Shown here: positions 52,109 through 61,023 of the stretch, in pieces
Position numbering within the stretch: the stretch's first letter is position 1
Layout: every line of letters begins with the position of its first letter
Origin: Phycisphaerales bacterium
GTDB lineage: Bacteria; Planctomycetota; Phycisphaerae; Phycisphaerales; UBA1924
DNA length: 64,000 nucleotides
Assembly (NCBI GenBank): GCA_035627955.1
Contig: DASPKU010000012.1
Location: 1-64,000, forward strand
Reading direction: 5' to 3'
The notes under the pieces: model-generated
The model's input: the letters and a program-made list of their open reading frames with translations, nothing else
The model's database searches: none
Told to the model about the DNA's origin: nothing
Position numbers and translations under genes: made by a program

Positions 52109-54406
52109 ATGACCACCCCCCGCCTCCTCATCGCCGCCGCCCTCCTCGCCCTCTCTGCCACCGCCCTCGCCCAGCCCTGCACCCCCCACTTCGTCACCGG
52201 CTACAACACCGCCGCCTCTCTATCCGGCACCGTCACCGCCGCCACCACCTTCCGCGGCCAGCTCCTCGCCTCCGGCAACCTCCAGGTCGGCGGCATCACC
52301 ACCCGCTTTGCCCGCTTCAACGGCCAGAGCTGGGAGGCCGTCCCCAACCTCACCGTCAACGGCGACGTCAACACCCTCGTCTCCCGCACCGAGAACGGCA
52401 ACGAAGTCCTCTACATCGGCGGCACCTTCAGCACCGTCAACGCTCAGCCCTCCATCGGCATCGTCCGCTGGGACGGCAGCACGGTCACGCACTTCCCCGG
52501 TCTCTTCTCCCAGTCCGGCGGGGTCGCCGCCATCGAGTTCTTCGATAGCGGCGCTGGCCCCGAGATGCACATCGCCATGCGCAGCCTTGTCGCGAAGTGG
52601 AATGGAGCCGCCTGGACCAGCATCGGCGTCACCACCGGCAACTCCAACATCCGCGCCCTCCACACGTTCAACGACGGCTCCGGCACGAAGCTCTACGCCG
52701 CCGGTTACTTCACCTCCATCGCCGGCCAGCCCATCCACAGCATCGCCGCATGGGACGGCGCCACCTGGCACGCCGCCAACGCCGGCCTCCTCCCGCAGGA
52801 AGGCTTCCCCACCGACATCTACACCCTCACCGTTCACAACGACGGCGCCGGCCCCCGGCTCCACGCCGCGGGCTGCATCAACACCATCGCACGCAACTTC
52901 GGCGACACGGCCGTGGCCCGCCTCGAGGGCGGCACGTGGGTCTCCCTCCTCGCCGAAGATCAGACCAGCAACGCCCGCTCCGCCTCGAAGCTTCTCTCCA
53001 CGGTCGAGAACGGCGCCCCCGTGCTCTACGCCGCCATGGGCTCACTCGTCGAAGACCCCACGCGCATCCGGAGGTTCTCCGGCGGCGTGTGGACCAACGT
53101 CGGCCAGCCGATCGCCACCTCGGTTGATCTGTCCACCGACGAGATCTCGGAACTCCTCATCGCCCCCATCAACGGCCAGAACACCCTCCTCGCCCTCGGC
53201 ACCGTCGCCAACGGTGCCCTCCGCTGGACCGGCACCACCTGGTCCACCATCGAGTCCTGGAACTCGCTCCCGCCGCCACCCGCAGGCGCCCGCATCTACG
53301 CCGACCCCGCCGCCACCGACGGCGTCTACTACATCGACGGCGCTCCACGCAAGGGCAACACCTACCTCGACAGCACCGCGCCCGTCCCGCCCTCCCGCGG
53401 CCTCGCCCGCTTCTCCCGCGACTCTCAGAGCCTCCTCGTCTTCGCCAGCGAGACCCAGACCGCACTCCACGACGGCACCGCCTGGATCACGCTGCCCGCC
53501 GTGCCCGGCAACATTCAGACGCTCCGCGCCTCTCGCGACACCATCGGCCAGGGCGACACCGCCTTCCTCGTGACAGCCACCGACGCCGCCGCGCAGGTCT
53601 ACAGGCTCGACGGCCTTCAGTGGTCCCCTGTCGGCCCTCCGATCGAAGCGAACACCTCCAGCTTCTTCCGCGCGGTTCAGACCTACAGCAGCGGGGCCGG
53701 CCCGGAGGTCTACGTCGGCGGCCGCATGGGCCCCGCCAATGCACGCCGCCTCGTCCGTCTCGCCGGCGACCAGTGGCTCGACGTCCCCGGCGTGGACGGC
53801 ACGGTGTACGACCTCACGATCTTCGACGTCGGCGATGGCCCCGAGCTCATCATGGCAGGCGACTTCCTCGCCACAACCGGCCAGACGTCCGGCGGCGTCT
53901 CACGCTGGAACGGCGCCCGCATCGCCCCGATTGGCAGCGGAATCAGCGCGCCGGCGCGGGGATCGGCGTTCGCCGTATTCAATGACGGCTCGGGCCCAAG
54001 GCTCTTCATCGGCGTGGCGTCCGCCAGCCCCCCGCTCCGCTACTGGAACGGCTCCACCTGGGCCTCCCTCGGCGCCTTCAGCCCCGGCAGCAGCATCTCC
54101 GGCCTCGCCCCGATCATCGACGAGGACGGCAACCCCTCGCTCATGATCACCGGCACCTTCACCGCCGCCGGCGGCATCCCCGCCACCAACCTCGCCCAGT
54201 ACACCGCCTGCCGCGCCACCTGCACCGCCGACTTCAACGGCGACGGCGACACCGGAACCGACCAGGACATCGAAGCCTTCTTCGCCTGCATCGGCGGCAC
54301 CTGCTGCCCCACCTGCGGCAGCCCCGACTTCAACCACGACGGCGACACCGGAACCGACCAGGACATCGAGTCCTTCTTCCGAGTCCTCGGCGGCGGCACC
54401 TGCTGA
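52109..54406 (+). CDS. Secreted propeller-like protein with C-terminal dockerin-like GC-type tail
   Basis: 765 residues with a signal peptide (MTTPRLLIAAALLALSATALAQ). The body has repeating units with WxGxxW motifs (for example WDGSTVTHFPG, WNGAAWTSIG, WDGATWHAA, WTGTTWSTI, WNGSTWASLG) and GxxPxxxAAG-like strands, as in beta-propeller surface proteins of planctomycetes. The last 60 residues are two loops, DFNGDGDTGTDQDIEAFF and DFNHDGDTGTDQDIESFF, around CIGGTCCPTCGS, almost the same as in 151-1674. It is probably exported and anchored by the same machinery. Confidence 0.82.
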   Translation: MTTPRLLIAAALLALSATALAQPCTPHFVTGYNTAASLSGTVTAATTFRGQLLASGNLQVGGITTRFARFNGQSWEAVPNLTVNGDVNTLVSRTENGNEVLYIGGTFSTVNAQPSIGIVRWDGSTVTHFPGLFSQSGGVAAIEFFDSGAGPEMHIAMRSLVAKWNGAAWTSIGVTTGNSNIRALHTFNDGSGTKLYAAGYFTSIAGQPIHSIAAWDGATWHAANAGLLPQEGFPTDIYTLTVHNDGAGPRLHAAGCINTIARNFGDTAVARLEGGTWVSLLAEDQTSNARSASKLLSTVENGAPVLYAAMGSLVEDPTRIRRFSGGVWTNVGQPIATSVDLSTDEISELLIAPINGQNTLLALGTVANGALRWTGTTWSTIESWNSLPPPPAGARIYADPAATDGVYYIDGAPRKGNTYLDSTAPVPPSRGLARFSRDSQSLLVFASETQTALHDGTAWITLPAVPGNIQTLRASRDTIGQGDTAFLVTATDAAAQVYRLDGLQWSPVGPPIEANTSSFFRAVQTYSSGAGPEVYVGGRMGPANARRLVRLAGDQWLDVPGVDGTVYDLTIFDVGDGPELIMAGDFLATTGQTSGGVSRWNGARIAPIGSGISAPARGSAFAVFNDGSGPRLFIGVASASPPLRYWNGSTWASLGAFSPGSSISGLAPIIDEDGNPSLMITGTFTAAGGIPATNLAQYTACRATCTADFNGDGDTGTDQDIEAFFACIGGTCCPTCGSPDFNHDGDTGTDQDIESFFRVLGGGTC

Positions 54407-54420
54407 AAGTGGCAAGCTCA

Positions 54421-54454
54421 GTGTGGCATGCTCACCGCTCGGGGTGAGCATGTC
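54421..54454. repeat. Palindromic repeat family E after the propeller-like gene
   Basis: Same 10-bp stem as at 51971-52004 (CATGCTCACC with GGTGAGCATG), loop GCTCGG. It starts 15 bp after the stop codon. Confidence 0.8.
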
Positions 54455-54457
54455 CTC

Positions 54458-54595
54458 AAACAGGAAGCCCGCGCGTCAGCAGAGGGCATCGCCGCGCCTC
54501 GCGGCGATCCGCTTCGCACCCATGCCACTGAACTCACCCTGCTGAACAGGAAGCCCGCGCGTCAGCAAGGGCATCGCCGCGCCTCGCGGCGATCC
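54458..54595. repeat. Direct repeat family F, two copies
   Basis: CAGGAAGCCCGCGCGTCAGC, then AGGGCATCGCCGCGCCTCGC, occurs at 54458-54510 and 54544-54595. Each copy ends in ATCGCCGC/GCGGCGAT, a hairpin with loop GCCTC. A third, diverged copy is inside the next ORF at 55207-55257. Confidence 0.8.
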
Positions 54596-54614
54596 TCACC
54601 GAGCAGCAGCCAAC

Positions 54615-54646
54615 GGTGCCACCAAGAAGTCCTCATCTCGGTGGCT
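54615..54646. repeat. Diverged family A copy
   Basis: GTGCCACCAAGAAGTCCTCA then TCTCGGTGGC. Two changes in the left arm break the pairing. Confidence 0.6.
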
Positions 54647-54811
54647 CCTCTTCCACATCACACGACCCCCGCGCGCAACCCCCCTCCCTCCAACGCCTTC
54701 CACCCCATCGGCGACGTTTGTGCGCAAACTCGTGGTCATGCGCACTTTCCCCTTCCCTCCCACCACCGCCCAAGGTAGGGTTCCGTACGGCCACCCGCCC
54801 GGAGCCCACCC

Positions 54812-55519
54812 ATGCCCACCACCCCCGCCGCGCACCTCCCCACATCCCAAATCCCAAATCCCAATCCCACATCCGAAATTTCCCCCTCCCCCGCCCCCCT
54901 CCTCCCCCTCGCCGCCCCCGACGAGTCCGCCCTCCTCGCCCTCATCCTCAACAACTTCGACATCTTCCAGGCCGCCAGCGACTGCCGGCAGACCCCCGCG
55001 TTCCTCATCGCCTTTTCCACCCGCCCAGATATCGCCGCCTACCTCGCCGCCTACCGCGCCCTCACCAACCTCGGCCTCGAGCGCAGCGCCCTCGACACCC
55101 TCTCACGCCTCTTGAGCCCGCCCCACAACGCCACCAAACAGCTCGATCACCACAAAGTCGAATCCCGCCGCAGCGCCACCACCATCCTGCGCGCAATCCG
55201 ATCCCAGCAGGAACCCCGCGCGTCAGCAAGGGAGCCATCACGCCCCGCGCCGATCCCACCCACCACGCCCACCCGTGCCACCGAGATGTCCTCATCCCGT
55301 GCCACCGAGATGTCTTCATCTCGGTGCGCCCTCTCCCCACACGAGCCGCCCGCATCAACCGCGACGCGTGCCCCCGAGATGTCCCCTTCTCGGTGCGTTC
55401 ACACCGCCCCGGCCACCACTCCCACCTCCCTCCACACCACCGCCGGCAAACTCCCCCCGAACCCCTCCCCTTCCTCTATCGTTAACCTTGCATCCCGTCC
55501 GATCCCCCGTGGGCCCTGA
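54812..55519 (+). CDS. Hypothetical protein whose C-terminus is built from repeats
   Basis: 235 residues from the ATG at 54812. Residues 1-35 include short-word repeats (IPNPNPTSEI). Residues 40-130 look like a real helical domain (DESALLALILNNFDIFQAASDCRQTPAFLIAFSTRPDIAAYLAAYRALTNLGL, then SRRSATTILRAIRSQQ), perhaps DNA-binding. After residue 132 the frame runs through a family F copy and three family A copies (RATEMSSSRA, RATEMSSSRC, RAPEMSPSRC) without a stop. The natural end may have been lost to repeat insertion. Not recognised. Confidence 0.5.
   Translation: MPTTPAAHLPTSQIPNPNPTSEISPSPAPLLPLAAPDESALLALILNNFDIFQAASDCRQTPAFLIAFSTRPDIAAYLAAYRALTNLGLERSALDTLSRLLSPPHNATKQLDHHKVESRRSATTILRAIRSQQEPRASAREPSRPAPIPPTTPTRATEMSSSRATEMSSSRCALSPHEPPASTATRAPEMSPSRCVHTAPATTPTSLHTTAGKLPPNPSPSSIVNLASRPIPRGP
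54842..54884. repeat. Short-word repeat (AAATCCC)
   Basis: CCCAAATCCCAAATCCC and a few variants, inside the start of the ORF at 54812. Confidence 0.55.
55207..55397. repeat. Cluster of family F and A repeats inside an ORF
   Basis: A diverged family F copy (55207-55257) is followed by a truncated family A copy (55274-55296), a full family A copy with TCTT loop (55298-55328) and a diverged one (55367-55397). Confidence 0.75.
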
Positions 55520-55550
55520 GGCCCCCGTTTCACCAGCCCAAGGGTCCCCC

Positions 55551-58106
55551 ATGCACCGCGCCCACGTTCTCGCCCTCCTCTTCCTCGCCGGCACCGCCGC
55601 ACACGCCCCCGCACAGCCCCCCGCCGCACCCCCCGCCGCTCCTCAAGCTCTGCAGGCCCGCTCCCCCCTCGGACCCTTCGTCTCCGGCGAGATCGCCCGC
55701 ATCGCCCTCATGGACATCCGCGGCCTCAAGGACCCGCGACCCACTGACTACCAGGTCACCCTCGGCCTGCTTGGCCTGGCCCAATCCCTCGCCCCCGCCG
55801 ACGAGGCCCTCGCCCGCCGCCGCGCCGAGGCCGCGTGGCAGGCCGGCGACGCCGACGCCCTCGCCGCTGCCACTTCCGACATCATCCGCCTCGACCCCAA
55901 GGACACCGTCGCCACCCTCCGCTACCTCACCACCCGCATCGGCGCGATGCAGACCGCCGACGAGCGCCTGGCCGCCTACGACCGCGCGGTGGCCGCGCAG
56001 TCGCTCGACGCCTCCATCCGCTCGCGCATGGCCCTGGATGCCGCCCTGCTCCTCAAAGAACGCGGCGACGACGCCGGCTTCGTCCAGCGCCTCAAGCAGG
56101 CTACCCAGCTCGACTCCACCAACAAGGAGGCCGCCCTCCTCGCCTTCACCTACTTCACCCAGCGCGTCACCGACCCCATGGGGCGCCTCGAGCTCGCCAG
56201 CAACCTCCTGCTCGCCGACCCCCTCGACGTCAAGAGCCACGAGCTCCTCCGCGCCGAGTTCGCCGCGCTCAACGCCTGGCGCGCCGCGGCCCGCTTCCAC
56301 CGCGTCGCCACCGGCATCCACCAGGCCTCCGGCCTCCAGGACGAGACCCCGCTCCATATCACCGACGCCGCGCTCAAGTGGCGCGTCGATGGTGTCCGCG
56401 CCCTCCTCGACAGCATCAACAACACCCTCGCGGTCCAGCGTCAGCACTGGAAGGAGCTCGCCGACCGCCCCGGCGGCAGCTTCATCAAGGGCCCCGAGGA
56501 CGTCCGCCTCGGCGAGCCCTTCGAAGAGATGCGCCTCGCCGCCGCCATCGCCTCGCAGCGCCCCAACGACATCCAGGCCTCTCTCACCGACATGACGGCC
56601 AACCTCCAGCGCCGCATCGAGCTCCTCCGCGACGTCACCCGCCGACCCGCCGACATGACCGCCGAGCAGGCCGCGGACGCCCTCACCACCGCCGCCTCCT
56701 CGCAGGCCCTTTGGCAGTGCCTCGCATCCGTCCTCGCCCCCGCCCAGCCCGCGCCCGCCGAAGGCGCCCAGCCACCCGCACCGGCCGCGCCCTACACCAT
56801 CCCCGTCGAGGCCAGCTCCCCGCTCGTCAGCGGCTGGGCCGCGCTCCGCGACAAGAACTATGAGGCGGCCAAGACCAACTTCGCGCAGGCCGGCGACTCG
56901 CTCTGGGCCCAGCTCGGTCGCGCCATGCTCCTGTACAAGACCGTGAGCAACGGCGAGTCCGCCCGCGCCCTCTCCGATGTCTCGAGCGCCGCGCCGCTCA
57001 CCGCGCTCGGCTCTCTCGCCGCGACCCTCGCCGCCGAGCAGCAGCTCAAGGACGGCGGCGGCCGCCCCGTGACTGACGCCAAACCCTTCGAGGACTTCGC
57101 CACCTCCATCCCGCCCTGGATCGACGACATGGCCAAGCGTCCGTGGGGCTTCCAGGCCATGCGCGTCGAGCCCGTCACGCCCGTGGCCGGCAACCTCCAG
57201 CCCATCAAGCTCCGCGTCCGCCTCAAGAACCTCTCGCCCATCCCCCTCGGCGTCGGCTCCTCCCGCACCATCAACACCCGCCTCCTCTTCGTCCCCTCCA
57301 TGGCCAACAACGCCGGCGCGGCCCTCATGCTCGAGCCCGAGGTCATCGAGATCGATCGCCGCCTCCGCCTCATGCCCGGCGAAGAGCTGGTCTGCGAAGT
57401 CTGGCCCGAGGTCGGCATGGTCGGCTTCGCCGTGCAGCAGAACTCGCACTTCCCCAGCCGCATCCGCTGGCGCGTCATCCAGGGCTTCGAGGTCACCGGC
57501 CCCAGCCAGCGCCGCCCCGGCCTGGGATGCGTCGAGTCCCAGATCGACGCCGGCGTGCTCCACGAATCACTGCCCGAAGTCCGCATGAAGGGCGACGACC
57601 TCGTCAACGCCATCGCCACCGCGCCCGAGCAGTCCCTGCCCGCGCTCTTCGTCGCCGCGCGCATCCGCCTGCTCATCGGCGCCGACCCCGCGCTCGACCG
57701 CCTCGTTGACGCCATCGCCCGCCGCTACCCATCGCTCTCGCCCGAGGCCCGCATGCTCGCGATCGCCGCGCTGCCCTCCACCTTCCGGGTCCCGTCGATG
57801 AAAGAGCTCGACCGCGTCGTCGCCCTCGACAAGGACGCCCAGGTCCTCACCCTGGCCTCCGTCACCCGCATCACCAGCGCGACCGACCCCATCCTCGCCG
57901 CGGCCCTCGGCACCAACGACCCCACCGCCACCCGTGTCGCCAACGCGATGAAGGCCCGCTTCGACCGCAACCTCCAGCCCCAGGACACCGCCCCCAACAT
58001 CGCCCCCGCCGTGCCGCCGGATCAGATGCCCAAACCCCAACCCCCCGCATCTAGTCCGCCACCAAACGGCCCCGCCACCACCAACCCCGCCCCCACGCCG
58101 AGATGA
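55551..58106 (+). CDS. Large secreted helical-repeat protein
   Basis: 851 residues with a signal peptide (MHRAHVLALLFLAGTAAHAPAQ). Residues 100-330 look like TPR-type helical repeats (LAPADEALARRRAEAAWQAGDADALAAATSDIIRLDPKDTVATLRYL and on). A later region (about 550-640) is beta-rich, with LQPIKLRVRLKNLSPIPLGVG. The end is Pro-rich. It may be a periplasmic scaffold or a chaperone-like protein, but I do not recognise a family. The next gene follows at 58177, with a 34-nt repeat between. Confidence 0.7.
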   Translation: MHRAHVLALLFLAGTAAHAPAQPPAAPPAAPQALQARSPLGPFVSGEIARIALMDIRGLKDPRPTDYQVTLGLLGLAQSLAPADEALARRRAEAAWQAGDADALAAATSDIIRLDPKDTVATLRYLTTRIGAMQTADERLAAYDRAVAAQSLDASIRSRMALDAALLLKERGDDAGFVQRLKQATQLDSTNKEAALLAFTYFTQRVTDPMGRLELASNLLLADPLDVKSHELLRAEFAALNAWRAAARFHRVATGIHQASGLQDETPLHITDAALKWRVDGVRALLDSINNTLAVQRQHWKELADRPGGSFIKGPEDVRLGEPFEEMRLAAAIASQRPNDIQASLTDMTANLQRRIELLRDVTRRPADMTAEQAADALTTAASSQALWQCLASVLAPAQPAPAEGAQPPAPAAPYTIPVEASSPLVSGWAALRDKNYEAAKTNFAQAGDSLWAQLGRAMLLYKTVSNGESARALSDVSSAAPLTALGSLAATLAAEQQLKDGGGRPVTDAKPFEDFATSIPPWIDDMAKRPWGFQAMRVEPVTPVAGNLQPIKLRVRLKNLSPIPLGVGSSRTINTRLLFVPSMANNAGAALMLEPEVIEIDRRLRLMPGEELVCEVWPEVGMVGFAVQQNSHFPSRIRWRVIQGFEVTGPSQRRPGLGCVESQIDAGVLHESLPEVRMKGDDLVNAIATAPEQSLPALFVAARIRLLIGADPALDRLVDAIARRYPSLSPEARMLAIAALPSTFRVPSMKELDRVVALDKDAQVLTLASVTRITSATDPILAAALGTNDPTATRVANAMKARFDRNLQPQDTAPNIAPAVPPDQMPKPQPPASSPPPNGPATTNPAPTPR

Positions 58107-58138
58107 TGGACTTCACCCAGGCACACGCCCCGTCGCTC

Positions 58139-58172
58139 CCATTTTCACTGTTCCCTTCTCACTTTTCACTTT
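58139..58172 (-). repeat. Solitary copy of the 34-nt repeat
   Basis: CCATTTTCACTGTTCCC then TTCTCACTTTTCACTTT, 32 of 34 identical to the right arm next to the S23 gene. No S23 gene is here. It ends 4 bp before the GTG start at 58177. Confidence 0.8.
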
Positions 58173-58176
58173 CACC

Positions 58177-59169
58177 GTGGACCGCGAGGCACCACAACCC
58201 CCGCGCCGCCCCCGCTGGACCAGACTCCTCGGCTTCGCTATCGCTCTCGCCCTCCTCGCGGCCGCCATCAATGCCGTCTGGTCCCAGCGCGATGCCCTCG
58301 CCGAATCACTCCGCCACGCCGCCACCACCCGCTGGTACCTGATCGCCCTCGCCCTCGCGCTCCCCGCCCTCAACTGGCTCACCACCAGCGCGATTTTCTA
58401 CATCCTCACCAACGCCCACCCCATGCGCCGCAAGGTCCGCCCGGGCGAGATGGCCGCGCTCGTGGGCGCCTCGTGGCTCTTCAACTACCTCCCCGCCTCC
58501 CCCGGCCTCTTCGGACGCGTGCTCTACCACCAGCGCTTCCACGGGCTCCACTGGAAGCACTCGGTCACCGTCGTCGTGGGCTCGATGCTCACCTCCGTCG
58601 CCGCCCTCGCCGTCACCTTCGTCGCAGGCGTGCTCTTCGCCTTCGACTCCATCCCGTTCCTCGTTGCCCCAACGGTGCTCGCAGTCGTCGCCCTCACCCT
58701 CAGCATCCTCAACCGCCGGCGCGCGGTCGCGGGCTGGCGCGAGGCCGCGGCCCTCGTGGTCCGCTGCCTCGACCTCTACATCTGGGCCGCGCGGTACTAC
58801 GTGGTGCTGCTCATCCTCGACCTCGACCCCACGCCCACACTCGCGCTCTCGCTCGCGGCCGTCAGCCAGGCCGCGCTGCTGATCCCGTTCCTCGGTAACG
58901 GCCTGGGCCTGCGCGAGTGGGCCGTGGGCCTTGTGGGCCCCGCGCTCCCCGGGTGGGCTGCAACCCGCACCACGGCCCTCTCTGTAGATCTCGTGAATCG
59001 CGCGTGCGAACTCCTCATCGCCATCCCTGTTGGCCTGATTTCCGCCGCCGTGCTCGCCGCCAACACCCGCAGGGAATACCCCGAAGTCAACGCCCAAACC
59101 GCTGCTGCAAACCCACTTCCCGGACCTTCCCCTCAAGCTGTTACATCCGACCGCCGATTCCACTCGTAA
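58177..59169 (+). CDS. LPG_synthase_TM (UPF0104) family membrane protein
   Basis: 330 residues from a GTG at 58177. About eight membrane segments. GASWLFNYLPASPGLFGRVLYHQRFHGL is the conserved hydrophilic motif of the UPF0104 flippase-like family. LSLAAVSQAALLIPFLGNGLGLREW also fits, with the family's GxGxRE pattern. The family moves or modifies lipids or is a flippase for dolichol-like lipids. The C-terminal 30 residues are hydrophilic. It has no MprF synthase domain. Confidence 0.85.
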   Translation: MDREAPQPPRRPRWTRLLGFAIALALLAAAINAVWSQRDALAESLRHAATTRWYLIALALALPALNWLTTSAIFYILTNAHPMRRKVRPGEMAALVGASWLFNYLPASPGLFGRVLYHQRFHGLHWKHSVTVVVGSMLTSVAALAVTFVAGVLFAFDSIPFLVAPTVLAVVALTLSILNRRRAVAGWREAAALVVRCLDLYIWAARYYVVLLILDLDPTPTLALSLAAVSQAALLIPFLGNGLGLREWAVGLVGPALPGWAATRTTALSVDLVNRACELLIAIPVGLISAAVLAANTRREYPEVNAQTAAANPLPGPSPQAVTSDRRFHS

Positions 59170-59258
59170 GGAACTTTGACGGGTCTTTTAGCGGCACACC
59201 CCGCGGCCCGTTGTACGGTGAGCAGGACCGTTCACCCAGCACGCCAAGGCCGGCAGCC

Positions 59259-60377
59259 ATGGTCAACAAGATCGAACAAGACCACCAGCGCTTCCGCCAG
59301 ATCATCCGCGGCCGCATCCGCAAGGACCTCCGCCGCTTCCTCTCCCGGGGCGAGCTCCTGGGGCGCGAGGGCAAGCGCGTTGTATCCATCCCCGTCCACG
59401 ACATCGACATCCCCACCTTCCGCTACGGCGACAACTCCGGCGGCGTGGGCATGGGCGACGGTGAAGAAGGACAGGGCGTCAACCAGCCGGGCAAGGGCAA
59501 CATGGGCCAGGGCGGCGAGCAGGAGGGCCACCACCTCCTCGAGGTCGACGTCACCCTTGAAGAGCTCGCGGACATCCTCGCCGAGGAGCTGGAGCTGCCG
59601 CGCATCCAGCCCCGCGGCCACCACCAGATCACCACTATCAAGGACAAGTACACCGGCGTGCGCCCCGTCGGGCCCGCGTCGCTCCGCCACTTCAAGCGGA
59701 CCTACCGCGAAGCACTCAAGCGTCAGCTGGCGATGGGCCAGTACGACCCGCTGCGACCGGTGATCATCCCGATCAAGAACGACCTGCGCTTCCGCACGTG
59801 GAATGAGGTCAAGAAGCCCCAGAGCAACGCCCTCATCGTCTACATGATGGACGTCTCGGGCTCGATGGGGGACGAGCAGAAGGAGCTCGTGCGGCTCGAG
59901 GCGTTCTGGATCGACACGTGGCTCCGCCGCAACTACGAGGGCATCGAGAGCCGCTACATCGTCCACGACGTCCGCGCCGGCGAGGTGGACAAGAAGACGT
60001 TCTTCTCGGTGCGCGAGGACGGCGGCACACGGATTTCTTCCGCGTTCACCTGCTGCAAGGACCTGCTGGCGGCGCACTACGACCCCAACGACTGGAATAT
60101 CTACCTCTTCCACTTCTCCGACGGCGACAACTCCAGCGACGCCGACAACCGCTTGTGCGTCAAGCTGCTGAAGGAGAACCTGCTCCCCCACTGCAACCTC
60201 TTCGGGTACTGCCAGGTTGCCAGCGCCTACGGCAGCGGCTCCTTCTACGGCGTGCTCCAGGAAGCGTTCCCCGACGGGGCGGCGGACGAGTCGGGCCCCA
60301 AGCTCATCACCAGCAAGGTGAACGGGCGCGACGACCTGTTCGAGTCGCTCCGCACGTTCTTCAAGGCCGGGCGGTGA
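59259..60377 (+). CDS. DUF444 family protein (YeaH type)
   Basis: 372 residues from the ATG at 59259. It matches YeaH: DHQRFRQIIRGRIRKDLRRFLS, then VSIPVHDIDIPTFRYG, a Gly-rich stretch, and a VWA-like domain: NALIVYMMDVSGSMGDEQKE (DxSGS metal site), YIVHDVRAGEVDKKTFFS, and GGTRISSAF. In E. coli yeaH lies with yeaG (prkA kinase) and is linked to stress and sporulation-like systems with SpoVR. Neither prkA nor spoVR is next to it here. Function is unknown. Confidence 0.9.
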   Translation: MVNKIEQDHQRFRQIIRGRIRKDLRRFLSRGELLGREGKRVVSIPVHDIDIPTFRYGDNSGGVGMGDGEEGQGVNQPGKGNMGQGGEQEGHHLLEVDVTLEELADILAEELELPRIQPRGHHQITTIKDKYTGVRPVGPASLRHFKRTYREALKRQLAMGQYDPLRPVIIPIKNDLRFRTWNEVKKPQSNALIVYMMDVSGSMGDEQKELVRLEAFWIDTWLRRNYEGIESRYIVHDVRAGEVDKKTFFSVREDGGTRISSAFTCCKDLLAAHYDPNDWNIYLFHFSDGDNSSDADNRLCVKLLKENLLPHCNLFGYCQVASAYGSGSFYGVLQEAFPDGAADESGPKLITSKVNGRDDLFESLRTFFKAGR

Positions 60378-60405
60378 ACCTCCAACCCCACTTACACTTC
60401 TCCCC

Positions 60406-61023
60406 GTGGTCCTCTTTCCCCTCTATGCCATGCTCGTGTGGGCGCTCACCTGGAGGACCCGCCGCACGTGGCTCGCTTCGGTGACCGTCCTCGCGGGCGT
60501 GCTGGGGGTGTGCATCCTCGGCCTGCTGCACCGGTTCACCGAGCTGGTGTTCCCGGTGCACGTGTCGGGCCCGATCTTTCCACTGCTGCTCGCCACCGAG
60601 GCCGCGATCATCCTTGTGGTGGGGACGTTCATCGCGGTCCTGCCGCGGCATCGGATTGATCGGCCGTGTCGGCGGTGCCGGTACGAGCTGGTCGGGCTTG
60701 ATGACCCGAATCCGACGTGCCCGGAGTGCGGCATGCTGCACGCCGCGCGGAAGGTGAGGCGGCGGAGCTGCCGGCAGTGCGGGCAGTCGCTCTACATCTC
60801 GCGCGGCGAGAACCCGGCCTGCGCGGGGTGCGGGTGTGATCACTGCATCCGGGAGGTGAAGCCGGCGCGGGAGCCGGTGATCGCGCCCGCGATCGGGTAC
60901 GCGTGCCGGGCGCTTCAGCCCCTGATCAGCCGGTACACGACGCCGCACGCGAGCACGAGCAAGGGGAGCCCGAGGATCATCGTGGTCCGCAACCCGGACA
61001 ACACCTTCTCCTCCATCGGCTGA
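60406..61023 (+). CDS. Membrane protein with two zinc-ribbon motifs
   Basis: 205 residues from a GTG at 60406. Two or three membrane helices (VLFPLYAMLVWALTW, VLAGVLGVCILGLL, LLLATEAAIILVVGTFIAVL) lead to CRRCRYELVGLDDPNPTCPECG and CRQCGQSLYISRGENPACAGCGCDHC. This RxCxYxLxG/CPECG pattern is common in planctomycetes. Its last 109 bp overlap the 3' end of the convergent gldG-like gene on the other strand; the shared region is plausible on either strand. Confidence 0.78.
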   Translation: MVLFPLYAMLVWALTWRTRRTWLASVTVLAGVLGVCILGLLHRFTELVFPVHVSGPIFPLLLATEAAIILVVGTFIAVLPRHRIDRPCRRCRYELVGLDDPNPTCPECGMLHAARKVRRRSCRQCGQSLYISRGENPACAGCGCDHCIREVKPAREPVIAPAIGYACRALQPLISRYTTPHASTSKGSPRIIVVRNPDNTFSSIG

